From NCBI GenBank assembly GCA_934254815.1, contig CAKQME010000003.1, positions 121,225 to 185,224 of the forward strand: a DNA stretch of 64,000 nucleotides, written 5' to 3'. A program made the position numbers and the translations under genes. Below the pieces are notes generated by a model that had not been told where the DNA came from, searched no databases, and saw nothing but the letters and a program-made list of their open reading frames with translations. This document shows positions 10,348 through 19,502 of the stretch, piece after piece (position 1 is the stretch's first letter; every line of letters starts with the position of its first letter). Source of the stretch: an uncultured Clostridia bacterium (lineage in GTDB: Bacteria > Bacillota > Clostridia > Christensenellales > Borkfalkiaceae).

Positions 10348-10384
10348 TTTCTTCGTTTTCTCCTTATTTTTTTCAATTCGATTT

Positions 10385-10522
10385 TTAATTATTTTCAACG
10401 TCCATTATATTCCACTCATCGCCCATATACTTTGCCCCGACGCTCGCCGTTATAACGTCTACGAACAATTCACTCACGATTAAAGTCGGCGCGGTATAAG
10501 GCATTTTGTTTGTTTGAGTCAT
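10385..10522 (-). CDS. 45-aa small protein of unknown function
   Basis: ATG at 10522 follows a strong TAGGAGG site. The product begins MTQTNKMPYTAPTLIVSELF, has VDVITAS in the middle, and ends acidic with a Trp (DEWNIMDVENN). It shares the pattern Y-x-x-P, hydrophobic stretch, D-V-(I/L)-T-(T/A)-S and an acidic Trp-containing tail with the 39-aa ORF at 43503-43622. Both lie upstream of, or just before, a secreted protein that carries the same N-terminal domain. No signal peptide is visible. It may be a small partner or a ribosomally made peptide precursor; the family is not recognised. Confidence 0.6.
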   Translation of the reverse strand: MTQTNKMPYTAPTLIVSELFVDVITASVGAKYMGDEWNIMDVENN

Positions 10523-10566
10523 TATATTTCCTCCTATATAGATTTATTAAAAGTCGTTACGAATAT

Positions 10567-10610
10567 CGCCCTTCGTTTGCCATAGGTAAACGAAGGGCGG
10601 GTACCCGCCC
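10567..10610. other. overlapping stem-loops between small genes
   Basis: CGCCCTTCGTTT (10567-10578) pairs with AAACGAAGGGCG (10588-10599). The perfect 16-base palindrome GGGCGGGTACCCGCCC (10595-10610) overlaps the second arm, so the two structures exclude each other. It could be a terminator for the small lipoprotein gene or an attenuator before the 45-aa ORF. There is no long T run. Confidence 0.5.
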
Positions 10611-10629
10611 CGAAATTTTTTAAAAAAGG

Positions 10630-10839
10630 TTACAAATCCATATCGAACCATCCGTCGTTTTGCTTATTGCCGTCGGACGATTGTTCGCTGTTTTCAGACG
10701 AAGAACCGCCGTCTTCCGCCCCGCCCGACGACTGTTCAATCGACTGTCCGCCGCTCGAACCTCCGTCGTTCGCGCTTTTACACGCAAAAGCCGTCGCAAT
10801 TATAATCACGACCGATAAAATAATCAATATCCTTTTCAT
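10630..10839 (-). CDS. small Ser/Asp/Gly-rich lipoprotein
   Basis: The 69-aa frame has a hydrophobic N-terminus and lipobox AFAC (Cys20), followed by a low-complexity Ser/Gly/Glu/Asp tail that ends WFDMDL. It is probably a small membrane-anchored surface lipoprotein. No ribosome binding site is visible, and the best promoter puts the transcript start very close to the ATG, so it could be leaderless. Its function is unknown. Confidence 0.55.
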   Translation of the reverse strand: MKRILIILSVVIIIATAFACKSANDGGSSGGQSIEQSSGGAEDGGSSSENSEQSSDGNKQNDGWFDMDL

Positions 10840-10845
10840 ATATCA

Positions 10846-10943
10846 ATTTTATCATAAAAATCTTTCGGAAACAATACTCAAAAAAACTATTATTTACGAA
10901 TTTCTACTATTTTTCGTTTACCTAACCCTTTTCGGTTTATAAT
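10846..10943. promoter_or_regulatory. divergent promoter region with shared repeat core
   Basis: On the minus strand, TAAAAT (10846-10851) is 17 bp from TTGTTT (10869-10874), serving the small lipoprotein. On the plus strand, TATAAT (10938-10943) may serve the GH94 gene, with a poor -35. Between them is TTTACGAATTTCTACTATTT (about 10893-10912), identical to the core upstream of the 902-aa lipoprotein. The repeat spacing here is 17 instead of 20 bp. Confidence 0.5.
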
Positions 10944-11008
10944 TTTTAACGCAAGTGGTAAAATCAAATCAATTTAAACCGATCGTTTTTTTATTAAGGA
11001 GAACCTAT

Positions 11009-13375
11009 ATGTCTACGAATTATAAAGATTATTATTCATTTGACGATAACGCCGACGAGGTTGTTTTTCATCGCCACGATATGCCGTCGCCCTGGATAAA
11101 CTATCTTACCAACGGCACGCTTTTTACTATGATTTCGCAGGCGGGCGGATCCTTAAGTTGGTACAAGTCCCCCGAAATATGGCGCATAGGCAGATATAAC
11201 TTTTACAACCTGCCTACCGACGGCAACGGGTTGTTTATATATATTAAGGATAAAAAAACGGGCAAGGTATGGAATCCCACCGTTATTCCCTGCGACGAAC
11301 GCCCGGATAAATGGTATTCCGCTCACGGCTTCGGTTACACCCGTTTTCACGCCGAAAAAGACGGCGTTACCGTTGATTTAAACTGCTTTATCGGCAAGGA
11401 AAACGTACTTATTTACGATATGAATATCTCCGCCAATACCCCGCGCGAGATAAGCGTTTTCGCCTGTCGCGAAATGGGGCTTATGGAATATCTCCGCGAA
11501 GTGCAATGGCAATGCTACTGCAAAGCGAGCAACAATATTTTATACGACGAGAAAACCGACAGTCTTTCCTACGAATATTTCGTGGACGCGCAGGCTCGCC
11601 CCGACGAAACCCCCAAAGTGTTTTTCGCCGCAAATATGCGTTCGGTTTCGCACGACGGCAGTCGAAAGAGTTTTATGGGCAGTTACCGCGACTTTAAAAA
11701 CCCGATTTCCTTAGAGCGCGGTTCTTGCGGCAACAGCGACCTTAAAGGCGGCGAAGCTTTGTTCGCTATGCAGTTCGATTTGACGGTAAACGAAAAACCG
11801 CAGAATTTAAGCGTGTTTTTGGGTACTTACGCTCAAACCGAAAGCGTTGAGCCGCTTTTAAATAAACTGCGTGAAAAGAACTACGCGAAAAAAGAATTTG
11901 AAAGCGTTAAAAATCGCCTTATAGAGCGGAAAAAGTATTTTTCGGCGGATATTCCCGACAAAGATATGCAACGTATGGCAAACGTGTTCAACCCCTTGCA
12001 AGCTTACGTCAATTTCCTCGTCTGCCGCGAAATTTCGTTTTACGCGACGGGGACTATCCGCGGAATAGGCATGCGCGACGCCGCGCAGGACGTTTTGGCG
12101 AATATTTTATACGATTTACCCGCATCGGAAGAGAAAATTTTGCTGCTTTTGGGGCAACAATATAATTGCGGCAAGACCAACCATTATTTCTATCCTATAG
12201 AAAAGCGCGAGCCGCTTATAAGCGACCGAAGCGACAATCATTTATGGCTCGTTTACGCCGTGCATAAAGTAATCTGCGAATGCGGAAAAACCGACTTTTT
12301 ATATAAAACCGCTCCATACTACGACGGCGGCGAAGGTACGGTTTTGGAACATATAGAAAAATCCGTTGCATATACGGTAAACCACCTCGGCGAACACGGT
12401 CTGCCGCTTATGCTCGGCTCGGATTGGAACGATATGCTTTCCAATGTGTGCAAAGAGGGCAAAGGCGAAAGCGTGTTCGTTTCTCAAATGTTAGTTCTTG
12501 CGTGCAAGCAGTTAAAGGAAATTTACGCGATTATCGGCAAAAACGGCGATAAATTCGACGAAATTATCGCTCAACAAGAAAAAATCCTCAACGATTTTTG
12601 CTGGAACGAGGACAGATTTATCCGCGCCGTTTCCGACGAAGGATTGAAAATAGGCAATCGCGACGAAAAGTGCGGCGCGCTCTGGATAAACTCGCAAAGT
12701 TGGGCGGTTTTGTCGGAATGTGCCGACGAGGAAAAATTGCGTAAATGTATGGAAACGACCGTTTCCACCCTCGATTGCGGCTACGGCTTACTTAAACTCT
12801 ACCCGCCGCTTCAGAGAAATTATCCGTCCAAGGAACACGAACTGACGTTCGCGCAACCGGGCGTAAACGAAAACGGCGGAGTTTTCTGCCACGCCAACAC
12901 CTGGGCGATTATTGCCGAATGTATGCTCGGCAACAACAACGAGGCGTACAAAATTTACAAAGAACTCATACCGCATAACATAGTTAAAAAATTCGGCGTG
13001 GAAAAATACAACGCCGAGCCGTATATCTATTCTTCCAACATACGCGCGCCCATGGCTTTGGACGCGGGGCAAGCGGGAGTTTCATGGCTTTCGGGTACGG
13101 CGTCCTGGATGATGATAGCCTTGGAAGAATACATTTTCGGCGTTAAACCATGCTTTACGGGGCTTAAAATTAAGCCGTGCATTCCCGACGAGTGGAAAAC
13201 AGCCACCGTAAAAAGATTTTTCCGCGGTTGCGAATACACTATCGAAATAGACAATTCCGCGGCTTGCGGAAATTCCGTAAAAGAGATTTATTTGGACGGC
13301 AAAAAGTTTGACGGCGAGTATATTTTATCTTCCGCCCAAACCGCTTTCGTCAAAATCATTATGGGTAAAAAATAA
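11009..13375 (+). CDS. GH94 family glycoside phosphorylase
   Basis: The start is ATG 11009 (788 aa), preceded by AAGGAGA; a longer frame begins at 10955 without a site. The protein has the layout of GH94 phosphorylases: an N-terminal sandwich region, then an (alpha/alpha)6 catalytic domain with the SDWNDM motif near residues 471-476, whose Asp residues include the general acid of the family. GH94 enzymes use phosphate to split beta-glucosides such as cellobiose, cellodextrins, chitobiose or beta-1,2-glucans into a sugar 1-phosphate and a shorter sugar. No signal peptide is present, so it acts in the cytoplasm. Substrate cannot be read from sequence alone. It heads a plus-strand cluster with three further sugar-related genes. 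Confidence 0.85.
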   Translation: MSTNYKDYYSFDDNADEVVFHRHDMPSPWINYLTNGTLFTMISQAGGSLSWYKSPEIWRIGRYNFYNLPTDGNGLFIYIKDKKTGKVWNPTVIPCDERPDKWYSAHGFGYTRFHAEKDGVTVDLNCFIGKENVLIYDMNISANTPREISVFACREMGLMEYLREVQWQCYCKASNNILYDEKTDSLSYEYFVDAQARPDETPKVFFAANMRSVSHDGSRKSFMGSYRDFKNPISLERGSCGNSDLKGGEALFAMQFDLTVNEKPQNLSVFLGTYAQTESVEPLLNKLREKNYAKKEFESVKNRLIERKKYFSADIPDKDMQRMANVFNPLQAYVNFLVCREISFYATGTIRGIGMRDAAQDVLANILYDLPASEEKILLLLGQQYNCGKTNHYFYPIEKREPLISDRSDNHLWLVYAVHKVICECGKTDFLYKTAPYYDGGEGTVLEHIEKSVAYTVNHLGEHGLPLMLGSDWNDMLSNVCKEGKGESVFVSQMLVLACKQLKEIYAIIGKNGDKFDEIIAQQEKILNDFCWNEDRFIRAVSDEGLKIGNRDEKCGALWINSQSWAVLSECADEEKLRKCMETTVSTLDCGYGLLKLYPPLQRNYPSKEHELTFAQPGVNENGGVFCHANTWAIIAECMLGNNNEAYKIYKELIPHNIVKKFGVEKYNAEPYIYSSNIRAPMALDAGQAGVSWLSGTASWMMIALEEYIFGVKPCFTGLKIKPCIPDEWKTATVKRFFRGCEYTIEIDNSAACGNSVKEIYLDGKKFDGEYILSSAQTAFVKIIMGKK

Positions 13376-13390
13376 AAGCGAGGAAATTTT

Positions 13391-14020
13391 ATGATTAAAG
13401 AATATCGTTTCAAAAACCTGGATTACATAATTTCATACCCCGAGGGTTACGTTGAGGGCAAACGCTACCCGATTATTTTTCACGCCCCGGGCGCAGGCGC
13501 GCGAGGCAGAGATTTAACGCTTATCGAATCGGGAATAGGACTTTTGGACAGGCAAAACGAGGGCAATGAATACGTAAGCAAATGCCTTATTGTAATTCCG
13601 CAATGCTACGCGCAGAACTGGTTCGACATTTACGACGAACTCCGCGATTTATGCGATTATATTTATAACGCGCCCTTTACCGACAAACACAGGTTTTACG
13701 GCTCGGGCATAAGCATGGGCGGTTACGCTATTTATCAACTGTTTATGACTTTTGCCGACAGGTTTGCGGCGGGCATCGTTTGTTGCGGCGGCGGAATGTA
13801 CTGGAACGCCGAGCATATAAAAGATATTCCGCTCTGGATATTCCACGGCATACAGGACGACGTTATTTTCGTGGAAGAGGCTATCCGCATGACCGAAAAA
13901 TTACGCGGATTCGGCGGAAAGGTCAAACTTACCCTGTACGATAACTGTTGCCACGACAGTTGGATTCAAGCCTACTCAACGCCCGAACTTTACGAATGGC
14001 TGCTTTCTCAAAGCAGGTAA
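13391..14020 (+). CDS. alpha/beta hydrolase, esterase-like
   Basis: The 209-aa protein has the nucleophile elbow GISMGG near residue 107, an Asp in the GIQDDVIF segment and a His in CCHDSW, giving a Ser-Asp-His triad of carboxylesterase or dienelactone hydrolase type. It starts 15 bases after the GH94 gene with GAGGAAA upstream, so it is probably co-transcribed. No signal peptide is seen, so it is cytoplasmic. It may remove acyl groups from imported oligosaccharides; that role is inferred from context. Confidence 0.75.
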   Translation: MIKEYRFKNLDYIISYPEGYVEGKRYPIIFHAPGAGARGRDLTLIESGIGLLDRQNEGNEYVSKCLIVIPQCYAQNWFDIYDELRDLCDYIYNAPFTDKHRFYGSGISMGGYAIYQLFMTFADRFAAGIVCCGGGMYWNAEHIKDIPLWIFHGIQDDVIFVEEAIRMTEKLRGFGGKVKLTLYDNCCHDSWIQAYSTPELYEWLLSQSR

Positions 14021-14054
14021 TATACAAATCGATTTAGCAAAAGGAGCGGCAAAT

Positions 14055-15320
14055 ATGTTAAAATTATTTCCGAGAGTAATTCTCGCTGACAAAACTACCG
14101 AACTGCGTTTAAGCGGCGACGAACTTACTGACGGCGCAAAAGTAATTATATCCGTACAGTCTATGGAAAAATATAACGTTCCGCACTCGAAGGACTACCG
14201 CATAGACGAAGATAAACGCCTTATAGGCGAAGAAATCACCGTAAAAAACGGCGAGGCGAAATTTTCCTTTACGCCGTTCGGCGAGCAACGCCACAGGGTG
14301 TATATCGACACGGGCGCGAGAAAAGCGGCGTTCGAGATCTATTCGCTTAAAGAGGACTTATACAAACTCACGCCGTTTAAAGGAGACACTCACTTACACA
14401 CCACCGAGTCGGACGGATTGTTTACTCCCACCGAAACCGTTTCCGCGTATTACGAGGCGGGGTTCGATTATATGGCTATAACCGACCATCACACCTACAA
14501 GGGTTCGGCTGAAACGGCGGCGACTATGGACAAAATCGCCAAGTATTTCAAAGTCTACCCGGGCGAAGAAGTGCATAACCGCGGAATGGGTTACTTCCAT
14601 ATAATAAACTTCGGCGCAAGCGCGAGCGTGAACGAAATAATAAACGCCGACCCCAACGGAGTATTTGAACAAATTACTCAAAACGCCGCCGAAATCAAAA
14701 ATCAATACGCCCTGCCCGACTGCATCGACGAAAAAGAATTTTCTTTCCGACTTTGGGTATCTCAAAAAATACGCGAATTCGGCGGGTTGAGCGTTTTATG
14801 CCACCCGTATTGGGACGCTTACGGCGAATACAATATGCAAACCCCTATGCTCGAATTTTTGCTTGAAAAGGGAATTTTCGACGCGTTCGAGGTGGTTGAC
14901 GACGACGATCACACGGGCAACGGCGTAAACCTGCAAACCGCCATGTATAACGAAATGCGCGCAAACGGTATCAAAGTGCCGATAGTCGGCGCGTCGGACT
15001 GCCACAGCGTTGTTTCAGAAATTTTCGATAAGTTTTTCACATACGCCTTTTGCGAGAGCGTAGACGGCGTAAAGCAGGCGGTTAAAGACCTGAAAACCGT
15101 GGCAATAGAGCGAATAGGCAACGAATACCGAGTTTACGGACCTTTCAGACTCGTTAAATACGCAAGGTTTTTATGCGATAATTTAGAGCCCGAAATAAAG
15201 GCGATAAGAAAAGGCACGGCAAGCAAAATAGCCGAAGCGATAGAAAACGAAAGCGCAGAGATTACGGCTAAAATAGAGAGCGTTTCTCAAGACTACAAAA
15301 AAGCCTTTTTCGGGCGTTGA
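14055..15320 (+). CDS. PHP-domain metal-dependent phosphoesterase-like protein
   Basis: The 421-aa protein has about 110 residues of beta-rich N-terminal sequence and then a PHP domain: GDTHLHTTESDG, ITDHHTY, a GEEVHN segment, LCHPYW and GASDCH. These supply the His/Asp/Glu metal ligands of the family. PHP proteins hydrolyse phosphoesters and some act in sugar pathways. A GGAGCGG site precedes the ATG. It lies between the esterase and GH3 genes, so a role in processing a glycan-derived phosphate ester is plausible but unproven. Confidence 0.75.
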   Translation: MLKLFPRVILADKTTELRLSGDELTDGAKVIISVQSMEKYNVPHSKDYRIDEDKRLIGEEITVKNGEAKFSFTPFGEQRHRVYIDTGARKAAFEIYSLKEDLYKLTPFKGDTHLHTTESDGLFTPTETVSAYYEAGFDYMAITDHHTYKGSAETAATMDKIAKYFKVYPGEEVHNRGMGYFHIINFGASASVNEIINADPNGVFEQITQNAAEIKNQYALPDCIDEKEFSFRLWVSQKIREFGGLSVLCHPYWDAYGEYNMQTPMLEFLLEKGIFDAFEVVDDDDHTGNGVNLQTAMYNEMRANGIKVPIVGASDCHSVVSEIFDKFFTYAFCESVDGVKQAVKDLKTVAIERIGNEYRVYGPFRLVKYARFLCDNLEPEIKAIRKGTASKIAEAIENESAEITAKIESVSQDYKKAFFGR

Positions 15321-15337
15321 ACTAAAAAAAAGAAAAA

Positions 15338-16981
15338 ATGAATAAAAAGTATGCTTTAAACGACGGCAGAGTTTTTAACTCTTTACAAGAAACGATCGCC
15401 GCGCTTAAAACGGAAGAACTTTGCGGTCAACTTTTATGCCTGGATGTTTACGAAAAAGACGACCCCGCGGAAGTAGAAAAAGTTATATCGCACATAAAAC
15501 CCGGGGGGATTTTCGTTTCCGCTATGCGTGCGGAAAAAATAAAATTGTATACGGATATGGCTAATAAATACTCGCCCGTACCCGTAATAATTTCCGCCGA
15601 CGTGGAAAACGGACCCGAAAACGGAGTTAAGGGCGGAGGTCTTTTGCCTTACCCTATGGCTTGGGGCGCGTGCGGCGATGAAAACCTTATCCGCGAAGCG
15701 GGCAAAATAACCGCGCGCATTTGTCGCGAAAACGGTATTCAATGGACTTTCGCGCCGATAGTAGATATAAACTACAACTTTCGCTCGGCGGAATCTAACG
15801 TTCGCGCCGTGTCCGACGACCCCGACGCGGTTATAAAATACGCGGGAGCGTATTCCGACGGGTTAAGGAGCGAAAATCTTATGGTTACTGGCGCGAAACA
15901 CTTTCCCGGCGGCGGTTTAGACGAGCGCAACAGCCATTTTTGCACCACAGTAAATCCTCTTTCCAAAGAAGAATGGCTGAATACTTACGGCAGGGTTTAC
16001 CGTGAAATGATTGCGCGCGGCGCGGAATCTATTATGGTCGGGCATTACTCTCTGCCGAGTTTTATGCGCGATGACGAAAAACGCCTGCCCTGCGTTTTAA
16101 GCAAAAGCCTTATGACCGATCTACTTAAAGGCGAACTCGGCTTTGACGGCTGTATAGTTTCCGACGCGATGAGTATGATAGGCGCGTGCGCGGCGTCAAA
16201 CGCAGACAAACTTGCCGTAAACCACTTAAAATCGGGCGGCGATATGGTGCTTTTCCCCGAAGACGGAGATTACGAGAAAATTCTCGCCGCCGTACTGTCG
16301 GGTGAAATTTCCAAAGAACGGTTTTCGGACGCGGTTAAACGCGTGCTTACCCTTAAAGAGAAAGCGGGGTTATTCGATAAAGAAAAAAACGTTCCGCACT
16401 CCGACGGAGCGGAATTATCCGCCGTATCGCAAAAAATTGCCGATAAAAGCATAACCGTGGTGCGCGACGAAAAAAATATTATCCCGACGGAAATTAAACG
16501 CGGAGATAAAATTCTCGCCGTTATAGTTGCCGAGCCGTTCTGGCATAAGGACGTGGAATTAAGCGATTACGACCCATTTAAAAAGCAAGCGGAAAGTTAC
16601 GGCGCAACGGTTGATTTTTTAGTAAACCCCAAGCATAAGACGATTAAAAGCGTTTTGAACGATTACGACCTGCTTATAGTTTTAAGCGATATGAGTTCCA
16701 AAAATTACGACGGCGGAAGTCTGCGCGTGGGTTGGTACAATATGATGACCTTTTGGCGGGGATATATCCTCGAACACCCCAAGATGATTTTCGTGTCGTT
16801 GGGCGACCCGTACAAACTGTTCGACTACCCTTATTTAAAGGAATATATAAACGCCTATTCAAACACGGCGGAATCGCAAAAAGCGGTGTTGAAAGTAATT
16901 TCGGGCGAAATACCCGCTACGGGTAAAAATCCCGTTTCGCTCGAAGGATTTTTAAACGTGAAATATAACGCTTTGAAATAA
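15338..16981 (+). CDS. GH3 family glycosidase, NagZ-like
   Basis: The 547-aa protein has GH3 motifs: the AKHFPGGG segment, and IVSDAMSM containing the expected nucleophile Asp276. The N-terminal barrel resembles beta-N-acetylhexosaminidases of the NagZ type, and a second alpha/beta domain follows (about 370-547). No signal peptide is visible, so it should act in the cytoplasm on imported sugars. The ribosome binding site is weak (AAAAAAGAAAAA), suggesting coupling to the PHP gene 17 bases upstream. A hexosaminidase or glucosidase is likely; exact specificity is unknown. Confidence 0.8.
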   Translation: MNKKYALNDGRVFNSLQETIAALKTEELCGQLLCLDVYEKDDPAEVEKVISHIKPGGIFVSAMRAEKIKLYTDMANKYSPVPVIISADVENGPENGVKGGGLLPYPMAWGACGDENLIREAGKITARICRENGIQWTFAPIVDINYNFRSAESNVRAVSDDPDAVIKYAGAYSDGLRSENLMVTGAKHFPGGGLDERNSHFCTTVNPLSKEEWLNTYGRVYREMIARGAESIMVGHYSLPSFMRDDEKRLPCVLSKSLMTDLLKGELGFDGCIVSDAMSMIGACAASNADKLAVNHLKSGGDMVLFPEDGDYEKILAAVLSGEISKERFSDAVKRVLTLKEKAGLFDKEKNVPHSDGAELSAVSQKIADKSITVVRDEKNIIPTEIKRGDKILAVIVAEPFWHKDVELSDYDPFKKQAESYGATVDFLVNPKHKTIKSVLNDYDLLIVLSDMSSKNYDGGSLRVGWYNMMTFWRGYILEHPKMIFVSLGDPYKLFDYPYLKEYINAYSNTAESQKAVLKVISGEIPATGKNPVSLEGFLNVKYNALK

Positions 16982-16983
16982 AA

Positions 16984-17016
16984 GACGCCGCCAGCGCAAT
17001 TTTGCGCGGGCGGCGT
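16984..17016. terminator. bidirectional terminator between convergent genes
   Basis: ACGCCGCC pairs with GGCGGCGT, and an inner GCGCAA/TTGCGC arm extends the stem. It lies between the convergent GH3 and histidinol-phosphatase-like genes. Confidence 0.7.
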
Positions 17017-17021
17017 ATATT

Positions 17022-17801
17022 TTATCCTACGGATATAAGACCGTATTTATTTATAATTTTTTCAACTTCGGGAGCGTTCTCGCAATATCTTTCAACCGAA
17101 TGAGCGTCGCTGCCGAAAGTAACGAGTTTACCGCCGATATCGACGTACTTTTTTAATACATCCTCAAACGGCATAAACGGCTTTTCGCTTTTAGTGGAAG
17201 AATTTATTTCCAAAAATTTTCCGTTTGCTACGATTGCTTTTAAAATATCCGCCAACTCGCGAGAATAGTTTTCAAAACTAAAATCCCGTTCGTTTTCAGG
17301 CGCGTACCTTGCGGGATAACCTAAATGCCCGACTATCTGCCACGGATAATTCGCGTTGACCGACTTATATACTTTTTCGAGGTATTCTTTATATACGTCG
17401 TCCGCCGAACGATTTTCCCAACGTTCTTTCAGGCAACAATCCTGACCGCCGACCAGATGAACGCTGTTTATAACGTAGTCGAATTTATACTTGTCCACGA
17501 GTTCGGCATAACGGTTTTCGGCGCGCTCGTCAAAGCCGAATTCTATTCCGAAAAAAATCTTTATTTTTTCACCGTATACGCTTCGCAACCTGTCAATTTC
17601 GTTTTTATACGCGTCCAACTCGCAAAGCGGAGTTTTATCCCCTATCAAAAAGCAGTCGTAATCGTAATGCTGAACGAACCCTATACGCTCGTCCCCGCTC
17701 GCGATTGCTTTTCGTAGATAATTTTCCGTTATCTCTTCGGAGTCGTAAGAAAACGAAGAATGAACGTGCAAATCCGTTAAATATCCGTTTTTTATTTCCA
17801 T
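17022..17801 (-). CDS. histidinol-phosphatase-like PHP protein
   Basis: The 259-aa protein begins near the PHP motif DLHVHSSFSYDSEE and contains GFVQHYD, FFGIEFGFDE, VINSVHLVGG, VGHLGYPARY and TFGSDAHS, the metal-ligand order of HisJ-type histidinol phosphatases. No other his genes are nearby, so the actual substrate may differ. It may have its own promoter in the AT-rich space beyond 17801. Family assignment is strong; the histidine-pathway role is only possible. Confidence 0.75.
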   Translation of the reverse strand: MEIKNGYLTDLHVHSSFSYDSEEITENYLRKAIASGDERIGFVQHYDYDCFLIGDKTPLCELDAYKNEIDRLRSVYGEKIKIFFGIEFGFDERAENRYAELVDKYKFDYVINSVHLVGGQDCCLKERWENRSADDVYKEYLEKVYKSVNANYPWQIVGHLGYPARYAPENERDFSFENYSRELADILKAIVANGKFLEINSSTKSEKPFMPFEDVLKKYVDIGGKLVTFGSDAHSVERYCENAPEVEKIINKYGLISVG

Positions 17802-18031
17802 ACCCGAATTATATCATTTTTCTCAATTTATAACTACAAATGACGGTAAATTTATAGTAAAGTTTTTGTAAAGGCTATAAATGTAGATATGACTACAATA
17901 ATTACTAATATGCTTTTTCTCTGCTTTTAATAATTCACTTGGGTACGTTCACATTCTCCTATCATTATGACACCTGCCACCTGTCAAAAAATAGGTAAAG
18001 TACGCCCTTGTAAGTAAATTACTTTTTTTCG

Positions 18032-18069
18032 GCGGCGTTCCGACGGTCGTTTTTACGGCGGAACGCCGC
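18032..18069 (+). terminator. strong hairpin at the edge of the remnant element
   Basis: GCGGCGTTCCG pairs with CGGAACGCCGC and is followed on the plus strand by TTTTTATTTT. It would stop plus-strand transcripts entering from the left and overlaps the end of the HTH gene. The same structure occurs at about 57136-57172. Confidence 0.7.
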
Positions 18070-18322
18070 TTTTTATTTTATAACATAAACTGCTTTTGCC
18101 GCCGTTTTGCCGAAATCTTTGTTCGGTTTTTAATAGTCCCGCCTTTTTCAGTTCTTTTACCGCCCGCCGAACCGTCGATTCGGAAATTTTCAGATCTTCC
18201 GCTATCGTAGGTATTGACGGCCAACATTCACCTTGCTTGTTCGCGTGGTCGAGCAGATATAGAAAGACGGCAACGGCTTTCGACGAAACGTCGCTCGAGT
18301 ATAAAAAATCAAGTCGACTCAT
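18053..18322 (-). CDS. winged-helix HTH protein (HTH_36-like)
   Basis: The start is ATG 18322 (89 aa, MSRLDFLYSS), preceded by GGAG. The sequence has a helix-turn-helix with CWPSIPTIAEDLKISESTVR and a following wing, like small replication or transfer regulators in Tn1549-type elements. It overlaps the frame of the virD4 tail. A near-identical intact copy is at 57155-57424. DNA binding is likely; the target is unknown. Confidence 0.75.
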   Translation of the reverse strand: MSRLDFLYSSDVSSKAVAVFLYLLDHANKQGECWPSIPTIAEDLKISESTVRRAVKELKKAGLLKTEQRFRQNGGKSSLCYKIKSGVPP

Positions 18323-19090
18323 TGTCTTTCTGCTCCGTTTCATTCATCTCGTCCTTTTCTTCCGTCGTCGGCGGTAACGGGTACTGTCTTTTAATCGAAG
18401 AAGTTCTCAAAAACTGTCTGTTCGTCCGCAAATCGTTTGCAAAATGCCGCCTGCTTTCTACTTGCGTTTGCCCGCCTATTCCACCGCGAGATTTTACTTT
18501 TTCTTCCGCTTCGGCTTTCAGATCGGGGCAGTATTTCTCCACGATTTTCTCTATGAGTTCTTTCTTCTCAGCGTATTCCACTTTGCGGTTCGCGTTCTCT
18601 TTTACAGTATACGGCTCAACGAACGAAATCCCCCAATCGAAAAACAGTTTTAACCTCACTTTCATCGGGTGCGCGCCCGTTTTCATTACGACGAATTGTC
18701 CTTTCGGCATTGCCTTTAATTCGTCCGAGCTATAAGCGGGCGTACCGTCATTTGCAAAGATTCGGACGGATCGTTCTTCCCCTTATTCACCGAACCCGTC
18801 AACACCGTTCTCATTCCGAGCGCCTTTGACAAGACTTCCGCAGACGGACTGTTCGGGGCAAACCCGCCGAAAATAGTAAGTTGGGTATTGTCCACTATAA
18901 TCTCTTCGCCTTCTTTACCGTAATTTTTATCTAACTGCGAAAAACTTTGTATAATCGGCACGATTTGCAACCGTCTTGAACGCGATGCAGAAAATATCAT
19001 TTCCGCATCCTGTATCTTCGGCAACGTTCCGAACTCGTCGCAAAAGAAAATACAACGGTTTTTAAGTTTTCCGCCCTCTTCGTCGGCTAC
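18309..19090 (-). pseudogene. virD4/TraG coupling protein tail, frameshifted
   Basis: Two open segments (18716-19090 and 18309-18710) match the C-terminal third of the 644-aa VirD4 protein at 57411-59345, including FFCDEFGTLPKI. Compared with the intact copy, one base is missing between CTTAT and AGCTCGGAC-type sequence near 18735, which shifts frame. The N-terminal two thirds, with the Walker A motif, is absent. The reading of a decayed coupling protein is secure. Confidence 0.85.
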
Positions 19091-19311
19091 CAAATCTTTA
19101 ACTGTCCGCAAAGTTAAGACCGATAAAAAAGACGCTCTTAAAATTGCTTCTTTTACTCTCGACCGTTGGAATGAGCTTTCGCCGTTCTCCGCTCAATCCG
19201 AAGCTCGACTTTTACTTAAACCCTACAATCGCCAATACAATCAATACAACAAGCTCAAAATTATATTGAAGAATAATCTTACCGTAAATCGACGCTTGCT
19301 TTGCCCGCTGC
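19091..19311 (+). pseudogene. IS110-family transposase fragment
   Basis: Plus-strand translation gives KSLTVRKVKTDKKDALKIAS and then a segment ending YNKLKIILKNNLT. The KTDKKDA motif and the YNRQYN segment are typical of the middle of IS110-type DEDD transposases. Both ends of the gene and of the insertion sequence are missing, and it directly joins virD4 sequence on the left and the DUF6075-like gene on the right. The fragment marks a deletion junction. Confidence 0.7.
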
Positions 19312-19430
19312 CATAGACACGGCTCTGCCGATAGCAAATATACCGCGCTCACCGTTTCCTTATCCTTTCGGTTCGTCTTTTTCATTCCTTCCCGAAATGC
19401 CTGCCTGTGATGTTCGTTTCTGAAATACAT
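19212..19430 (-). pseudogene. truncated DUF6075-like small protein
   Basis: ATG 19430 follows GGAGGTGAAAACA. The N-terminal 40 or so residues (MYFRNEHHRQAF, then VSAVYLLSAEPCLW) resemble small DUF6075 proteins of clostridial mobile elements. From roughly residue 40 the frame runs antisense through the IS110 fragment, so the natural C-terminus has been lost. The family call is tentative. Confidence 0.5.
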
Positions 19431-19502
19431 TGTTTTCACCTCCGAAATTTTTGATATAAAAAAAAGCCGATCACATTTCTGCAACCGACTGTCTTTCTTG
19501 TA

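Larger units (their letters stand above)
17906..19090. mobile_element. broken edge of a conjugative element related to the one at 57 kb
   Basis: From about 17906 the sequence follows 57013-58194 closely: a conserved noncoding stretch of roughly 100 bp, a strong hairpin, an HTH gene and the tail of virD4. Similarity stops abruptly at 19090, inside the virD4 codons for VADEEGG, where IS110 sequence begins. The remnant carries a frameshift, so it is not functional for transfer. Confidence 0.85.

Noticed and set aside
10955..11008. Longer start for the GH94 gene
   Set aside because: No ribosome binding site; ATG 11009 has AAGGAGA at proper distance.
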